A stretch of DNA of 64,000 nt from Thermohalobaculum sp039816045 (lineage in GTDB: Bacteria; Pseudomonadota; Alphaproteobacteria; Rhodobacterales; Rhodobacteraceae), in NCBI GenBank assembly GCA_039816045.1, contig JBCBYB010000008.1:1-64000 (forward strand). Reading direction: 5' to 3'. The stretch's first letter is position 1; every line of letters starts with the position of its first letter. The position numbers and the translations under genes were made by a program. Under the pieces are notes generated by a model that was not told the origin of the DNA, ran no database searches, and saw only the letters and a program-made list of their open reading frames with translations. Positions 16,305-25,446 of this stretch are shown piece by piece.

Positions 16305-16909
16305 CCGCACTGACCCACCGTCGCGCCGTTCTGGGTGCCCTCGCCGCATTTCCGGCGCTTGCCGCTCTGCCGGCGGGCGCCGAAACCGAGAGCTACGTGC
16401 TTGGCGACATCGTCATGGGATCCGAGGACGCACCCGTCACGGTGATCGAGTACGCGTCGCTCACTTGTCCGCACTGCGCCAGTTTCCATCTCCGCACCTG
16501 GCCGGAATTCAAGGAGAAATACGTCGACACGGGCAAGGTGCGCTTCATCATGCGCGAGGTCTATTTCGATGCCCCGGGGCTCTGGGCGTCGATGCTGGCC
16601 CGGTGCGGCGGTGAGGCCGGCTTCTACCCGATGGTCGACCAATTCCTGAAGCGCCAGCAGGAGTGGTCGCGCGACCCCGATGTCGCCGGTCAACTGCAGA
16701 AGATCGGTCGGATCAACGGGCTGTCCTCCGATCAGATGCGGGCTTGCCTGTCGGATCGGGAATATGCCGAGACCCTCGTAAGCGCCTATCAGACCAATGC
16801 CGAGGAGGATGGCATTCAGTCCACCCCGAGCTTCGTCATCAATGGCGAGTTGCACACTGGCTCGATGGCGTTCGACGAGTTTGCGGCGCTGGTTGATCAA
16901 CACTTCTGA
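16301..16909 (+). CDS. DsbA-family thiol:disulfide protein
   Basis: A 202-residue periplasmic thioredoxin-fold protein. The N-terminus (HRRAVLGALAAFPALAALPAGA) is a signal peptide with a twin arginine, possibly a Tat substrate. The active site is TCPHC with Cys56 and Cys59, and the cis-Pro loop is in GIQSTPSFVINGE. It belongs to the DsbA/BdbD-like thioredoxin_4 group and probably introduces or shuffles disulfides in exported proteins. It overlaps DUF721 by four bases. Confidence 0.9.
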   Translation: MTALTHRRAVLGALAAFPALAALPAGAETESYVLGDIVMGSEDAPVTVIEYASLTCPHCASFHLRTWPEFKEKYVDTGKVRFIMREVYFDAPGLWASMLARCGGEAGFYPMVDQFLKRQQEWSRDPDVAGQLQKIGRINGLSSDQMRACLSDREYAETLVSAYQTNAEEDGIQSTPSFVINGELHTGSMAFDEFAALVDQHF

Positions 16910-17039
16910 CCCCTAGCGTTACTCGCGAGATGTAGGGGGCTAGACCTACGGTCCCCCAACATCCTGGGGTTGATCGCTTGACAGGGCGCCTGCCGTCCGC
17001 CCAAACTGAGGCCCTCGGATCCGGGCGGAGACGTGGGCG

Positions 17040-20000
17040 GTGGAATTCAGACGACTGAGACTGCAGGGCTTCAAGAGCTTCGTTGATCCGACTGAGATGG
17101 TGATCGAGCGAGGGCTAACCGGCGTGGTCGGCCCGAACGGCTGCGGCAAGTCCAACCTGCTTGAGGCGTTCCGCTGGGTGATGGGTGAGAGCCGCGCCCG
17201 CGCCATGCGTGGGGCGGGCATGGACGATGTCATCTTCGCCGGCAGCGGGACCCGGCCCGCGCGAAACGCTGCTTCGGTCGCCCTCGTCGTGGACCGCGAT
17301 GCGGCGCTTCCCCCTTTCGCCGACCAGCCGCAGCTTGAGATCAGTCGCCGGATCACCCGTGAGATCGGCTCGGCCTATACGGTCAACGGCAAATCCGTCC
17401 GCGCGCGCGATGTCACGATGTTGTTCGCTGACGCCTCGAGCGGCGCTCAATCGCCTTCACTGGTGCGCCAAGGTCAGATCGGTGAGCTGATCTCTGCCCG
17501 GCCGACTGCGCGGCGGCGGATCCTGGAGGATGCAGCGGGGATCGCGGGACTTTATCAGCGTCGGCATGAGGCGGAACTGAAACTGTCTGCTGCGGAGAGC
17601 AATCTCGCCGAGGTTCAGGACCTGATCGACGCGCTTGACGGACAGATCCGCACGCTCGGCCGCCAGGCGGCTCAAGCGAAACGGTATCGCCAGATTGCCG
17701 AGGCGCTTCGCCGAGCCGAAGCCGTCGTTCTCCAGCGACGGTGGGTGGATGCAGATCAGGCCGTGGCCGTGGCCTCAGCGGCGCTCACGGCAGCATTGGC
17801 CGCCACCGCAACGGCGGAGGCTCAGTCTCGGGCTGCAACGGCCGCACGCACAGCTCCGGAGACAGCGCTGGGACCGCTCCGCGAGGAGGCGATGGTGGCC
17901 GCAGCGGTGGTGCAGCGGCTCCAGATCGGACGCGAGCAGCTTGCCAAGGAGGCCGCGGAGGCACAGGCCCAGCAAGAGGCACTCACGCGGCGGGTGGCGG
18001 AGCTTCAGGGCGATCTCGAGCGGGAGAGCAAGCTTGGGCTCGAGGCGGTTGCGGCCAATGCGCGCCTCAGCAAGGAGGCCACCGAGCTTCGCGATGCTCA
18101 GGAGGGCGCAACGGCCCGAGAAGCGGAAGCACAGGAAGCGGAGCGCGAAGCCACACGGGCGCTGAAATCCGCCGAGGCTGATTTTGACCATGCTTCGGCC
18201 GAGGCAGCCAGGATCGCAGCGGAACGGACGGCGGTCTTGGGTGCGCTCGACCGGGCAAAGGCAGAGCATGCGGCGGCGAGCAAGGTGGCCGAGCGCGCAG
18301 AGGAAGAGGCCGCTGCCACCGCGTCTGCAATCAGCGCAGCGCGGATCACTCAGGAGACCGCGGCAAAGGATGCGCAAGTCGCCAAGGCGGCGGCACAGGA
18401 ATGCGAGCGGACGCTGGCCGCCGCCGAGATGTCCCGCTCTGACCTGGAGACGCTCGATGCCGACAGACGCGCGGCCCTTGCTGCGGCGGCTGGACAGGAA
18501 GCCGCGCTGCGAGCGGAAGTGGATACGCTCGAAACCATGCTGGCCGATGATCCGGTGGCTTCGATCGGGATCGCGGACATGCTGACCGTAGAGGCTGGCT
18601 ATGAGGCAGCGCTTGCGGCGGCGCTCGGCGACGATCTGCTCGCTCCGATGGATCCCGAGCCGGATGCGGCCGGGTGGTCCTTGATTTCGAGGACCTCGGC
18701 GAGACCCGCCCTCCCAGAAGCTGCAACGCCGTTGACGGAGCACGTGATGGGTCCTGCCCATCTAGCCGCTCGGCTGGCACAAATCGGTATCGTGGGTTCC
18801 GAACAAGGGCCCACGCTGCAAGCTGATCTGGCGACGGGGCAGCGTCTGGTCAGCAGAGCCGGCGACCTCTGGCGCTGGGACGGCTTCTGCCAGCCGGCGT
18901 CCGATGTGCCCTCCATGGCCGCGCGCCGGATGGAGCAGCGCAACCGTTTGACGACCCTGTCCGACGCGCTGGAGACGGCATCAGCGGCACATTCGTCTGC
19001 TCGGGCCTCGCAGGCGGAGGCAAAGGACCGCCTCGCTGCCGCCAAAGCTGCGGAGGCCGAAGCGCGATGCCAGCGTGCAGACGCCGCGGCCAAGGAAGCC
19101 ACTGCAGATCGTGTTGCAAACCGCGCGATCTCGGACCTCGAAACCCTGTTGGCACGCGAGGAGCGCATTGCGGAGAAACGCGCAGCCGGGATCGCCGATA
19201 GAGACGCTGCCGCCGAAGCATTGGCGAATGCGGAGAGCAGGCAGGACGCGCTCGGGGACCCGTCCGAAGCTGAGGCCAACCGGGAGGCCGCGCATGATCG
19301 CCTCGCGACAACGCGCAGTGCGACCATGGCCGCCCGCGGACAGCTGGAAGGTCTACGCCGCGATGCCGCCGGTCGCGAGCGACGCCTGGTGGCAATCCGA
19401 CGGGAGAGCCGCGCCTGGGAAGAGCGGGGGACGCAGGCGAAGACGCGCACAGCGGATCTGGAACGCCGCTTGGAGGAGACACAGGCGGCGGTGGAGCGGG
19501 CGGCGTCCGCACCGGATGCGCTGACCGAGCGCACAGCCAAGCTGGATGGGGAGATCGCGGCCGCCGAAGCGCGCGTTGAGAAAGCCCGCGCCGCGCTTAC
19601 CGCAGGAGAGGGTGCACTTCGCGAGGCAGAGGCAGAGGAGCGCCGAGCAGAGCGCACCGCCTCGGAGGCCCGGGAACACCGCGCGCGCCGGGAGGCGGAG
19701 GCGGAAGCAGCAGGCGCTCGGCAGGCGGAGGCGGCGAGTGCCGTTCGCGAATCGCTCGGTATTGACCCCGACACACTGGCCGAGGTGACGGGGCTCTCAA
19801 CCGAGGACCTTCCCACTGCCGAAGCGGCAGAGCAGGAGGCCGCCAAGCTCCGCCGCCAGCGCGAGGCGCTCGGTGCGGTCAACCTGCGCGCCGAGGCGGA
19901 TGCCGAAGAACTGACCACCGAGCGCGAGGGTCTGGAGGTCGAACGTGCCGATCTGGAGGCGGCCATCGGGAAACTTCGGATCGGGGTCCGTGGGCTCAAC

Positions 20001-20492
20001 CGAGAGGGGCGGGAGCGCCTGCTGGCTGCCTTCGATGCGGTGAACGAGAAGTTCGGCACCCTGTTCCGGCATCTCTTCGGCGGAGGCGAGGCGCGGCTGA
20101 TCCTGGTGGACAGCGAGGACCCCCTGGAGGCGGGGCTCGAGATCCTTTGCCAACCGCCGGGGAAGAAGCTCTCGACCCTCTCGCTGCTCTCGGGCGGGGA
20201 GCAGACGCTGACGGCGCTCAGTCTGATCTTCGCCGTGTTTCTCTGCAACCCGGCGCCCATCTGTGTGCTCGACGAGGTCGACGCCCCGCTTGACGACGCC
20301 AATGTGCTGCGGTTCTGCAACCTGCTCGACGAGATGGTGCGCCAGACATCGACACGGTTCCTCATCATAACCCACCACGCGATTACCATGAGCCGGATGG
20401 ACCGGCTCTATGGCGTGACAATGGTGGAGCAGGGGGTGAGCCGGCTTGTCTCGGTTGATCTGACGCGCGCGGCCGAGATGGTGGACGGCTAG
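17040..20492 (+). CDS. smc: chromosome segregation ATPase SMC
   Basis: A 1150-residue structural maintenance of chromosomes protein, central to condensin-like chromosome folding with ScpA and ScpB (not in this window). Walker A GPNGCGKSN is at residues 31-39, and the family FKSFVDPTEM motif lies near the start. Two long Ala/Glu/Arg-rich coiled-coil arms flank a hinge around residues 500-640. The signature LSLLSGGEQTLTALSLIFAV and Walker B VLDEVDAPLDD are near the C-terminus. The start is a GTG. It ends overlapping pyrE by four bases on the opposite strand. Confidence 0.97.
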   Translation: MEFRRLRLQGFKSFVDPTEMVIERGLTGVVGPNGCGKSNLLEAFRWVMGESRARAMRGAGMDDVIFAGSGTRPARNAASVALVVDRDAALPPFADQPQLEISRRITREIGSAYTVNGKSVRARDVTMLFADASSGAQSPSLVRQGQIGELISARPTARRRILEDAAGIAGLYQRRHEAELKLSAAESNLAEVQDLIDALDGQIRTLGRQAAQAKRYRQIAEALRRAEAVVLQRRWVDADQAVAVASAALTAALAATATAEAQSRAATAARTAPETALGPLREEAMVAAAVVQRLQIGREQLAKEAAEAQAQQEALTRRVAELQGDLERESKLGLEAVAANARLSKEATELRDAQEGATAREAEAQEAEREATRALKSAEADFDHASAEAARIAAERTAVLGALDRAKAEHAAASKVAERAEEEAAATASAISAARITQETAAKDAQVAKAAAQECERTLAAAEMSRSDLETLDADRRAALAAAAGQEAALRAEVDTLETMLADDPVASIGIADMLTVEAGYEAALAAALGDDLLAPMDPEPDAAGWSLISRTSARPALPEAATPLTEHVMGPAHLAARLAQIGIVGSEQGPTLQADLATGQRLVSRAGDLWRWDGFCQPASDVPSMAARRMEQRNRLTTLSDALETASAAHSSARASQAEAKDRLAAAKAAEAEARCQRADAAAKEATADRVANRAISDLETLLAREERIAEKRAAGIADRDAAAEALANAESRQDALGDPSEAEANREAAHDRLATTRSATMAARGQLEGLRRDAAGRERRLVAIRRESRAWEERGTQAKTRTADLERRLEETQAAVERAASAPDALTERTAKLDGEIAAAEARVEKARAALTAGEGALREAEAEERRAERTASEAREHRARREAEAEAAGARQAEAASAVRESLGIDPDTLAEVTGLSTEDLPTAEAAEQEAAKLRRQREALGAVNLRAEADAEELTTEREGLEVERADLEAAIGKLRIGVRGLNREGRERLLAAFDAVNEKFGTLFRHLFGGGEARLILVDSEDPLEAGLEILCQPPGKKLSTLSLLSGGEQTLTALSLIFAVFLCNPAPICVLDEVDAPLDDANVLRFCNLLDEMVRQTSTRFLIITHHAITMSRMDRLYGVTMVEQGVSRLVSVDLTRAAEMVDG

Positions 20493-21178
20493 ATCGAGAT
20501 CGCGTCCTTGCCACCATGGCTCGCCGACCAGGCGAGTGGGGCGTCGAGGAAAGCCTCGACCTCCGCCAAAACCTCGGGTGGGAAGGCCTTCTGCGCACGC
20601 GCCTCGGCCAGCACATCTCGCCAGGTGGCCAAGTGATGAAGCGCGATGCCATGCGCTCCGAGCCGCCCGGGCACCTCCGGGAAAATCCCATAGTAGAACA
20701 GCACGAAGGTATGCGCGCATTCGGCGCCGGCCTCGCGCAAGGCGTCGACGAAATTGACCTTTGACCCGCCATCTGTCGTCAGATCCTCGACCAGCAGGAC
20801 CCGCTGCCCCTCGGTGAGCGCGCCTTCAATGCGAGCATCACGGCCGAACCCTTTGGGCTTCTTGCGCACGTAGAGCATCGGCAGGCCCAGCCGCTCCGCG
20901 ATCCACGCCGCGAAGGGGATGCCCGCCGTCTCACCCCCAGCGACCGCGTCAAAGCGCTCATATCCTGCGCCGCGCACGATGGCAGAGCAGGCAAAATCCA
21001 TCGCGACCCCCCGCAGCCGCGGATAGGAGATCAGCTTGCGGCAGTCGATATAGACCGGGGAGGCCAGTCCCGAGGTGAACATGTACGGCGGGTCAGGGCG
21101 GAAATGGACGGCCTCGATCTCGAGCAACATGCGGGCAATCTCGCGCCCCATCACTTCGGGCTCGGGAAAGGGGATCAT
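20489..21178 (-). CDS. pyrE: orotate phosphoribosyltransferase
   Basis: A 229-residue enzyme joining orotate and PRPP to give orotidine 5'-phosphate, the fifth step of pyrimidine synthesis. The PRPP-binding motif appears as VLLVEDLTTDGGSK, in which the usual paired Asp is Glu-Asp. VAGGETAGIPFAAW and MLYVRKKPKGFG are conserved family segments. A C-terminal tail of about 30 residues is longer than in E. coli. Its start overlaps the pyrC stop (ATGA), so the two are coupled. Confidence 0.95.
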   Translation of the reverse strand: MIPFPEPEVMGREIARMLLEIEAVHFRPDPPYMFTSGLASPVYIDCRKLISYPRLRGVAMDFACSAIVRGAGYERFDAVAGGETAGIPFAAWIAERLGLPMLYVRKKPKGFGRDARIEGALTEGQRVLLVEDLTTDGGSKVNFVDALREAGAECAHTFVLFYYGIFPEVPGRLGAHGIALHHLATWRDVLAEARAQKAFPPEVLAEVEAFLDAPLAWSASHGGKDAISI

Positions 21179-22218
21179 GGCTGGACCTCGCGCCAGTGGA
21201 TGGGGATGCCGGGATCGAAGACGGTCACAGGGCCAGCACCCGTTTCGACGCGGGTGGGAAGGGGCACCGGGTCTGGCTCGCGACGGAGGGTGACGCGGTC
21301 CTCGTTCGGGGCCATGCCATAGAACGCCGCGCCGTGGAGCGACGCGAACCCTTCCAGCCGGTCGAGCGCCTCGGCGGTCTCGAACACCTGCGCCATGACT
21401 GGCAGGGAGACCGGTGCTGTGAAGCAGCCGGCGCAGCCACAGGCGCTTTCCTTGGCGTCGTCGGCATGGGGTGCGCTGTCCGTGCCGGAGAAAAACCGCG
21501 GATCGCCCGAGGTCGCCGCCTCGACCAGAGCGATCCGGTGGCGCTCTCGTTTCGCGACCGGCAAGCAGTAGTAATGCGGGCGGATGCCCCCGGCGAGGAT
21601 GTGGTTCCGGTTGATCACGAGATGATGCGTGGTGATCGTGGCCCCGGTGTCGGGCGTGCTCCGAACATAGGCCACACCGTCCTCGGTGGTCACATGCTCC
21701 AGCACCACGCGCAGCCCCGGAACCCGGGCGCGCAGAGGGGTCAGCACACGCTCCAGAAACACCGCCTCGCGGTCGAAGATGTCGACTTCGGGATCGGTGA
21801 CCTCGCCATGCATGCAGAGGGGGAGGCCGATCTCCGCCATCCGTTCCAGAACAGGCACCACGCGTTCCATATCTCGGACGCCGGAGGCGGAGTTGGTCGT
21901 TGCCCCGGCGGGATAGAGCTTCACCGCGCGAATCAACCCATCCGCCGCAGCATTGGCGACATCGTCTGGATCCGTCGTCTCGGTCAGATACAGGGTCATC
22001 AGCGGCTCAAACACCGCTGCCTCGGGCAGAGCCGCCAGGATCCGTTCACGATAGGCCGCCGCATCCGTTCCCCTTACCACCGGCGGCACGAGGTTCGGCA
22101 TGATGATCGCGCGCGCAACAGCCACGGCGGAGTGGGGCAACACCCCCTCCATCATCGCGCCATCGCGCAGGTGCAAGTGCCAGTCGTCCGGGCGGCGGAG
22201 CGTAAGGCTGTCGGTCAC
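21175..22218 (-). CDS. pyrC: dihydroorotase, type II, apparently active
   Basis: A 347-residue amidohydrolase closing carbamoyl aspartate to dihydroorotate. The metal-binding HxH is in DDWHLHLRDG near the N-terminus, the lysine that is normally carboxylated is in VKLYPAGATTN, the metal histidines are in CMHGEVTD and VLEHVTTEDG, and the catalytic Asp is in GTDSAPH. It is upstream of and coupled to pyrE. The window also encodes a second, metal-motif-less dihydroorotase homologue at 57679-58956, so this one probably supplies the activity. Confidence 0.95.
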   Translation of the reverse strand: MTDSLTLRRPDDWHLHLRDGAMMEGVLPHSAVAVARAIIMPNLVPPVVRGTDAAAYRERILAALPEAAVFEPLMTLYLTETTDPDDVANAAADGLIRAVKLYPAGATTNSASGVRDMERVVPVLERMAEIGLPLCMHGEVTDPEVDIFDREAVFLERVLTPLRARVPGLRVVLEHVTTEDGVAYVRSTPDTGATITTHHLVINRNHILAGGIRPHYYCLPVAKRERHRIALVEAATSGDPRFFSGTDSAPHADDAKESACGCAGCFTAPVSLPVMAQVFETAEALDRLEGFASLHGAAFYGMAPNEDRVTLRREPDPVPLPTRVETGAGPVTVFDPGIPIHWREVQP

Positions 22219-22281
22219 GGGCGGTCCTTCGGTGGTCGGGCCTCAACCCTTATCCGCCGAACGCGCCCGTGAAAAGCCGCC

Positions 22282-23043
22282 TCAACCGAAGCGGCGGAGC
22301 GCCGCGAGCCCTGCGAGCCCGGTCAACAGCAGCGCAGCGGGCAATGGCAGCGGCACCGGATTCGCGTTGACATTGATCGCCGCAAGGTTCGTATCGCCGG
22401 TCGCTGGGGTGCGTAGGGCGAAGCTGTACTCGCCAGTCAGAAGCGGATCGAAGCTCGTCACCCCCGTGGGTGGCGTGATGCCAGTATCCGCGCTGGCAAG
22501 GAAACTGAAGTTCAAGTTCTGAGAGCTTTGGCCCACCAGTTGCCCCGGATCGAGAAGGCCGGCCAGCGTGCTGATCTCGAAGATCCCTGCTGTGCTGTCG
22601 TCGGTGCCAGGGAGCGGATCGAACTCATAAAGCAGGATCAGCCCGAGATCGTCGATGACCTCGTCCGGATCTCCGGCGGCTTCGAGCGTGATCTCAGCAA
22701 AGAAGTTGAAGTTCCAAAGCGCACCGACCGTACCCGAAGACGGGCTGACATTCGTTCCCGTGAACGCGTTGTATGTGCCGGCCTGGCCGCCGAAGACACC
22801 GGGGCCGCCCTCGAAGCGTGGCGTCGCACTAAGCCCCAGAAGCAGCGTGTTGCCGCCGGGGGTCGTGATTGTGCTGATCGCCGCGGGGCTAGTGGGGATG
22901 CCGTCCCCGCCAAAGGTCACCGGCGTCGTCGTTGCATTGGATAGGTCTCCGAAACTGTCGGCCACCGGCGTGATGCTCGCGGCCTCTGCCATCGAACCGG
23001 AAACAACGGCCGCAGCAAGGGCGGCCACGAAAAAACGTTGCAT
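22282..23043 (-). CDS. secreted protein with VPLPA-type sorting tail
   Basis: A 253-residue exported protein. Residues 1-21 form a signal peptide ending AEA. The body is Ser/Thr/Gly-rich and beta-like. The C-terminus has the tripartite sorting signal: NPVPLPLPAALLL, a hydrophobic helix, and a short basic end (LRRFG), as in the PEP-CTERM-related VPLPA-CTERM class handled by exosortase systems in Rhodobacterales. No exosortase gene is in this window. It lies downstream of map with a 68-base AT-rich gap that may hold its own promoter; RBS GGTGGGAG. Confidence 0.82.
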   Translation of the reverse strand: MQRFFVAALAAAVVSGSMAEAASITPVADSFGDLSNATTTPVTFGGDGIPTSPAAISTITTPGGNTLLLGLSATPRFEGGPGVFGGQAGTYNAFTGTNVSPSSGTVGALWNFNFFAEITLEAAGDPDEVIDDLGLILLYEFDPLPGTDDSTAGIFEISTLAGLLDPGQLVGQSSQNLNFSFLASADTGITPPTGVTSFDPLLTGEYSFALRTPATGDTNLAAINVNANPVPLPLPAALLLTGLAGLAALRRFG

Positions 23044-23111
23044 GCTAAACTCCCACCAAATCTCCCATTAGTGGAACTACGCCATTTCTTGTCGAATTTA
23101 AGGCAAAGGCG

Positions 23112-23942
23112 TCAGAGCACCGGGAAGAACTGCCCGGCAGGCGACAGCGTAAAGATCTCGCAGCCGTCTTCCGTCACACCAATCGAGTGCTCAAACTGTG
23201 CCGAGAGAGACTTATCCCGGGTAACAGCAGTCCAATTGTCCGCGAGCGTCTTGGTGTGTGGGGTGCCGAGATTGATCATCGGCTCGATGGTGAAGATCAT
23301 GCCGGGCTTGAACTCCGCCCCCTCACCATACCGGCCATAGTGCAAGACATTCGGCGCATCATGGAACACGCGGCCAAGCCCGTGACCGCAGAAATTGCGC
23401 ACGACCGAGGTCCGCTCCCCTTCGGCGTATTCCTGGATCGCGGCCCCGATATCTCCGAAGTGCCCCCCCGGGCGCACCGCCGCGATCCCGCGCATCAGGC
23501 TCTCATGGGTGACCTCGATCAGGCGGCTCGCCTTGCGCGAGGGCTTGCCCGCCACGTACATCCGGCTCGTGTCGCCATACCAGCCGTCAAGAATGACCGT
23601 GACGTCGATGTTGATGATGTCGCCGTCCTTCAGCGCCTTCGCGCCAGGGATCCCGTGGCAGACCACGTGGTTGATCGACGTGCAGATCGACTTTGGAAAA
23701 CCGCGATAGCCAAGGGGCGCTGGTGTCGCCCCATGCTCGGTGATGAAGGCATGGCAGAGATCGTCGAGATGCTCCGTGGTCACGCCCGGGGCGACATGAG
23801 GGCCGATCATGTCGAGGCACTCAGCGGCCAGACGCCCAGCCCTGCGCATCCCCTCGAATTCATCGAGCGGGAATATCCGGATGCCCTCGGCGGTCCGGAT
23901 CTCGGCTGGATGGCCTTGCAAGCTCTCGTCCATGGTCATCAT
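23112..23942 (-). CDS. map: methionine aminopeptidase, type I
   Basis: A 276-residue M24A peptidase that removes the initiator methionine from new proteins. Conserved pieces include SICTSINHVVCHGIP, the metal Asp residues in DIINIDVTVILDGWYGDTSR, the His in NFCGHGLGRVFHDAP, the Glu in GMIFTIEPMINLG and the final Glu in SAQFEHSIGVTEDGCEI. The N-terminal extension of about 20 residues is longer than in E. coli. It follows sfsA by eight bases on the same strand. Confidence 0.96.
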   Translation of the reverse strand: MMTMDESLQGHPAEIRTAEGIRIFPLDEFEGMRRAGRLAAECLDMIGPHVAPGVTTEHLDDLCHAFITEHGATPAPLGYRGFPKSICTSINHVVCHGIPGAKALKDGDIINIDVTVILDGWYGDTSRMYVAGKPSRKASRLIEVTHESLMRGIAAVRPGGHFGDIGAAIQEYAEGERTSVVRNFCGHGLGRVFHDAPNVLHYGRYGEGAEFKPGMIFTIEPMINLGTPHTKTLADNWTAVTRDKSLSAQFEHSIGVTEDGCEIFTLSPAGQFFPVL

Positions 23943-23950
23943 CCTCCGAA

Positions 23951-24655
23951 TTACACCGCGATCGGCAGGGGCCGATCAAGGACGATCTCGTCTTTCGAGA
24001 TCCGGCAAATCCAGGCTATCGCCTCAACCCCGGCTTCACGCGCCTCCTTAAAGGCCACGGCATAGGCCGGATCGAGATCCTTCGCCAGCCGCATTCGCGC
24101 ACAATCGTCGCGCTGCACACAATAGAGCATCACCGCGCGATGTCCCGTCGCAACCATGTCCGACAGCTCTCGGAGATGCTTCGCCCCCCGTGCGGTGACG
24201 CTGTCCGGGAACTCCGCCCAATCGCCATCGCGACGCAGATGCACGTTCTTCACCTCGATGTAGGTGTCAGGCTGCCCGCCGCCGACCCCTAAGAAATCGA
24301 TCCGGCTGTTCTCACCATAGCGCTGCTCGGCGCGGAACTCGTCGGACCCGGAGAGCTCGGGAATGAGGCCCGCGCGCAGCGCCTCACCCACGACCTTGTT
24401 GGGTACGCCGGTGTCGATGCCGGCCCAGTGGCCGTCCGGCAACTCTACCAGCCGCCAGGAGAACTGCAGCTTGCGCTTGGGATCCGTCGCAGGCTCGAGC
24501 CAGACGCCGAGCCCGGGCGCCGACAACCCCATCATCGAGCCGGGGTTCGCGCAATGCGCCGTCACCTCCTCGCCCGTCTCCAACATCACATCGGCGAGGA
24601 ACCGCTTGTAGCGGCGGACCAGCGTTCCACGGATCAAGGGTTGCGCAAATTTCAT
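23951..24655 (-). CDS. sfsA: SfsA family protein
   Basis: A 234-residue homologue of the sugar fermentation stimulation protein. The family blocks RRYKRFLADVML, AHCANPGSMMGL, ENSRIDFLG, IEVKNVHLRRDG and FPDSVTARGAKHLREL are all present; the Asp/Glu-x-Lys arrangement resembles a nuclease fold. The E. coli protein binds DNA, but the cellular role in alphaproteobacteria is not settled. It precedes map, an order conserved in Rhodobacterales. Confidence 0.93.
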   Translation of the reverse strand: MKFAQPLIRGTLVRRYKRFLADVMLETGEEVTAHCANPGSMMGLSAPGLGVWLEPATDPKRKLQFSWRLVELPDGHWAGIDTGVPNKVVGEALRAGLIPELSGSDEFRAEQRYGENSRIDFLGVGGGQPDTYIEVKNVHLRRDGDWAEFPDSVTARGAKHLRELSDMVATGHRAVMLYCVQRDDCARMRLAKDLDPAYAVAFKEAREAGVEAIAWICRISKDEIVLDRPLPIAV

Positions 24656-24699
24656 CCCGCGTGCTTATGCGAGAGCCCGTCTGAAGGAAAGGTTTCGCA

Positions 24700-25446
24700 G
24701 TGACCCAGCCGACCGCCGCCATGCTCGTGATCGGGGACGAGATCCTCTCGGGCCGCACGCAGGATGCCAATGCGCATCATCTCGCCGGCGTGATGGCGGA
24801 GATCGGCATACGGCTGACCGAGATCCGAGTGGTCGAGGACCGGCGCGAGGCCATCGTCTCGGCGGTCAAGGCGCTGTCGGGGGCCGTCGATCATGTCTTC
24901 ACCTCGGGCGGGATCGGGCCGACCCATGACGACATCACCGCCGATTGCGTGGCCGAGGCAATGGGAGCGACGATCGATGTGCGCGCGGATGCGCGGGCTA
25001 TCCTCGAACGTTACTATGGCGGTGACGGCATCAACGAAGCGCGGCTCCGAATGGCGCGGATCCCGGCAAGTGCGGAGCTGATCGAGAACCCGCTCAGCCA
25101 GGCACCGGGGTTCATCCTCGGTAACGTCCATGTGATGGCCGGTGTGCCGGCGATCTTCCGCGTGATGCTGGAAGGGCTCCGTCCCCGGCTCAAAGGCGGC
25201 GCACCGCTGCTGGCCCACGCCTTCCGTGTCGCCGTTCCGGAGGGAGATCTGGCCACACCGCTTGGCGAGGTTGCCGGACGGCACGAGCGGGTCTCGATCG
25301 GCTGCTATCCCTTCTATCGCGGGGGCCTCGGCTGCACGCTGATCGCCCGCAGCACCGACCGGATGGCCCTCACCGCGGCCGCCAACGACCTGCGGGATAT
25401 GGTGAGCGGCCTGACTCAGGACATAGCCGAAACGCCGCCGTCCTAG
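24700..25446 (+). CDS. CinA N-terminal / MoaB-like molybdopterin-binding domain protein
   Basis: A 248-residue protein of the competence/damage-inducible protein A group. It contains only the MoCF-biosynthesis domain: AAMLVIGDEILSGRTQDANA at the start and FTSGGIGPTHDDITADCVAE around residues 66-86, then a CinA-specific C-terminal part without the PncC amidase domain. The start is GTG with GAAGGAAAGG upstream. CinA of this type has been tied to pyrophosphatase or NMN metabolism elsewhere; here it is divergent from sfsA and its role is not shown. Confidence 0.88.
   Translation: MTQPTAAMLVIGDEILSGRTQDANAHHLAGVMAEIGIRLTEIRVVEDRREAIVSAVKALSGAVDHVFTSGGIGPTHDDITADCVAEAMGATIDVRADARAILERYYGGDGINEARLRMARIPASAELIENPLSQAPGFILGNVHVMAGVPAIFRVMLEGLRPRLKGGAPLLAHAFRVAVPEGDLATPLGEVAGRHERVSIGCYPFYRGGLGCTLIARSTDRMALTAAANDLRDMVSGLTQDIAETPPS

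Noticed and set aside
16933..16975. GGGGG...CCCCC pairing between the DsbA-like gene and smc as a terminator
   Set aside because: Stem is interrupted, alternative pairings exist, and no T-run follows.
18599..20389. 596-codon open frame antisense to smc
   Set aside because: Ser/Arg-rich translation mirroring the Ala/Glu-rich coiled coil in a GC-rich gene; no domain and no ribosome site.
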